Source of the DNA: Auraticoccus monumenti
GTDB taxonomy: Bacteria > Actinomycetota > Actinomycetes > Propionibacteriales > Propionibacteriaceae
Length of the DNA: 64,000 nucleotides
Reading direction: 5' to 3'
Assembly: GCF_900101785.1 (NCBI RefSeq)
Contig: NZ_LT629688.1
Coordinates: forward strand, 1,922,001 to 1,986,000
The position numbers and the translations under genes were made by a program. Each line of letters opens with the position of its first letter. The stretch's first letter is position 1. The notes below the pieces were generated by a model. It saw only the letters and a list, made by a program, of their open reading frames with translations. It was not told where the DNA came from and ran no database searches. This document shows, in pieces, positions 62,658 to 64,000 of this stretch.

Positions 62658-63989
62658 GTGGGAGCCACCATCGCCTCGGTCGAGGTCGTCCCGGTCGCCG
62701 GGCACGACTCGATGCTGCTCAACCTGAGCGGGGCCCACGGGCCGTACTTCACCCGCAACATCACCGTCGTCACCGACTCCGAGGGACGTACCGGGCTGGG
62801 GGAGGTGCCGGGTGGGGAGGCCATCCGCAGCACCATCGAGGAGGCCGGGCGGCTGCTGGCCGACCAGCCCGTGGCGCGGTTCCGCAGCCTGCTCCGCCAG
62901 GTCGCGGCCGCCTTCGCCGACCGGGACGCCGGCGGGCGCGGGCTGCAGACCTTCGACCTGCGCACCACCGTGCACGCCGTGACCGCGCTCGAGTCGGCGC
63001 TGCTGGACCTGGCCGGACAGGCCGACGGGGTACCGGTGGCCGAGCTGCTGGGTGACGGCCAGCAGCGTGACCGGGTGCCGATGCTGGGCTACCTGTTCTA
63101 CGTCGGCGACCCCGACCGCACGGACCTGCCCTACGTCCGCGGGGACGGCGTGGACGGGGTCCAGGACGACTGGACCCGGCTCCGCCGCGAGGAGGCGATG
63201 ACGCCCGCGGCCGTGGTCGCCCTGGCCGAGGCGGCCCAGCAGCGCTACGGCTTCAGCGACTTCAAGCTCAAGGGCGGCGTGCTGGCCGGTGAGGAGGAGG
63301 TCGAGGCCGTCACCGCGCTGGCCCGGCGGTTCCCCGACGCCCGGATCACCCTGGACCCCAACGGCGGCTGGCTGCTGGCCGACGCCATCCGGCTCTGCCG
63401 CGGGCTGGGTGACGTGCTGGCCTACGCCGAGGACCCGTGCGGCGCCGAGGGCGTCTACTCCGGCCGCGAGGTGATGGCGGAGTTCAAGCGCGCCACCGGG
63501 CTGCGGACGGCGACCAACATGATCGCCACCGACTGGCGCCAGATGGCTCACGCCATCCGGACCGACGCCGTGGACATCCCGCTGGCCGACCCGCACTTCT
63601 GGACCATGGCCGGCTCGGTCCGGGTGGCCCAGCTCTGCCACGAGTTCGGGCTGACCTGGGGCTCGCACTCCAACAACCACTTCGACGTCTCGCTGGCCAT
63701 GTTCACCCACGTCGCCGCCGCGGCGCCGGGGGAGATCACCGCCCTGGACACCCACTGGATCTGGCAGGACGGCCAGGGTCTGACCACCGCGCCGCTGCAG
63801 ATCCGCGACGGGGCGATCGACGTGCCCACCGCCCCCGGCCTGGGAGTGGAGCTGGACCGGGAGCGGCTGGCCGAGGCGCACGAGCTCTACCGCGAGCACG
63901 GCCTCGGCGCCCGCGACGACGCCGTGGCCATGCAGCACCTGGTGCCGGGGTGGACCTTCGACCCCAAGCGGCCCTGCCTCGTCCGCTGA
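62658..63989 (+). CDS. gudD: Glucarate dehydratase
   Basis: Dehydrates D-glucarate (and often L-idarate) to 5-keto-4-deoxyglucarate. The 443-aa protein starts at GTG 62658. It is close to the E. coli enzyme across the active site: [73 protein letters not shown] and [15 protein letters not shown], then the conserved [14 protein letters not shown] near the end. All catalytic residues (Lys pair, Asp/Glu/Asn metal ligands, His-Asp dyad) are present. The operon partner kdgD consumes its product. Confidence 0.97.
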   Translation: MGATIASVEVVPVAGHDSMLLNLSGAHGPYFTRNITVVTDSEGRTGLGEVPGGEAIRSTIEEAGRLLADQPVARFRSLLRQVAAAFADRDAGGRGLQTFDLRTTVHAVTALESALLDLAGQADGVPVAELLGDGQQRDRVPMLGYLFYVGDPDRTDLPYVRGDGVDGVQDDWTRLRREEAMTPAAVVALAEAAQQRYGFSDFKLKGGVLAGEEEVEAVTALARRFPDARITLDPNGGWLLADAIRLCRGLGDVLAYAEDPCGAEGVYSGREVMAEFKRATGLRTATNMIATDWRQMAHAIRTDAVDIPLADPHFWTMAGSVRVAQLCHEFGLTWGSHSNNHFDVSLAMFTHVAAAAPGEITALDTHWIWQDGQGLTTAPLQIRDGAIDVPTAPGLGVELDRERLAEAHELYREHGLGARDDAVAMQHLVPGWTFDPKRPCLVR

Positions 63990-64000
63990 CGTCCCGGCGC

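Noticed and set aside
1-64000. tRNA, rRNA, insertion sequence or prophage genes
   Set aside because: No cloverleaf-like segment with a CCA-type end, no rRNA-like stretch and no transposase or integrase motifs were noticed on either strand. A dedicated RNA search was not possible.

Overview
The window is very GC-rich (well above 70% by eye) with dense, short-spaced genes, GTG starts, ATGA/GTGA overlaps, an F420-type (LLM) oxidoreductase, a LigD polymerase domain and an LpdA/PNP/phosphomutase neighbourhood resembling mycobacteria. This points to the chromosome of an actinobacterium, perhaps of the Propionibacteriales or Nocardioides kind; the genus is not provable from here. I saw no rRNA, tRNA, transposase, phage gene or CRISPR array.

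Layout. (1) 1-13.8 kb: a LacI-type regulator (cut by the window edge) faces a sugar-catabolism operon. The operon holds a Gfo/Idh/MocA oxidoreductase, a TIM-barrel isomerase-like protein, two LplB/YtcP-type ABC permeases, a Tat-lipoprotein binding protein and a DUF2264 protein. Opposite lie a hexapeptide acyltransferase fused to a large helical domain, and a Zn-alcohol dehydrogenase coupled to a receiver/thioredoxin-reductase-like fusion. Four related 12-bp palindromes mark a probable LacI regulon. (2) 13.9-36 kb: mostly housekeeping and surface genes. These are a phosphodiester glycosidase/phosphoesterase, metG, a LPDTG-anchored repeat protein with an apparent frameshift, a phosphohexomutase, purine nucleoside phosphorylase, an LpdA-like flavoprotein, fdhD and a biotin-dependent carboxylase alpha chain. 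(3) 35.8-44.6 kb: an ArsR-SRPBCC-VOC operon, a GH106-like glycosidase, a LamB/YcsF protein, and an acyl-CoA dehydrogenase with a carboxyltransferase. (4) 44.8-53.4 kb: two low-complexity secreted proteins (one with a LASTG sorting signal), a triplicated stem-loop array, LigD-Pol, a DinB-like protein, SppA and hemerythrin. (5) 53.4-64 kb: a hexarate (glucarate/galactarate) catabolic island with four enolase-superfamily proteins, a KdgD-type dehydratase, an FMN hydroxyacid dehydrogenase, an AEC transporter, and FadR- and LysR-type regulators.

How they may work together (inference): regions 1, 3 (GH106) and 5 fit uptake and breakdown of a rhamnose- and uronate-containing plant polysaccharide. 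Oligosaccharides would enter by the ABC system and be trimmed inside the cell. Uronates oxidised to aldarates would then be dehydrated by GudD or the talarate/galactarate dehydratase and passed to KdgD. No ABC ATPase or uronate dehydrogenase is visible in the window.

Structural signals worth attention are a ~114-bp tandem repeat array at 8.56-9.05 kb with a related copy at 50.76 kb, three homologous stem-loops at 48.74-48.97 kb, a set of apparent leaderless promoters (TANNNT 6-7 nt before the start codon), and several well-formed operator palindromes.
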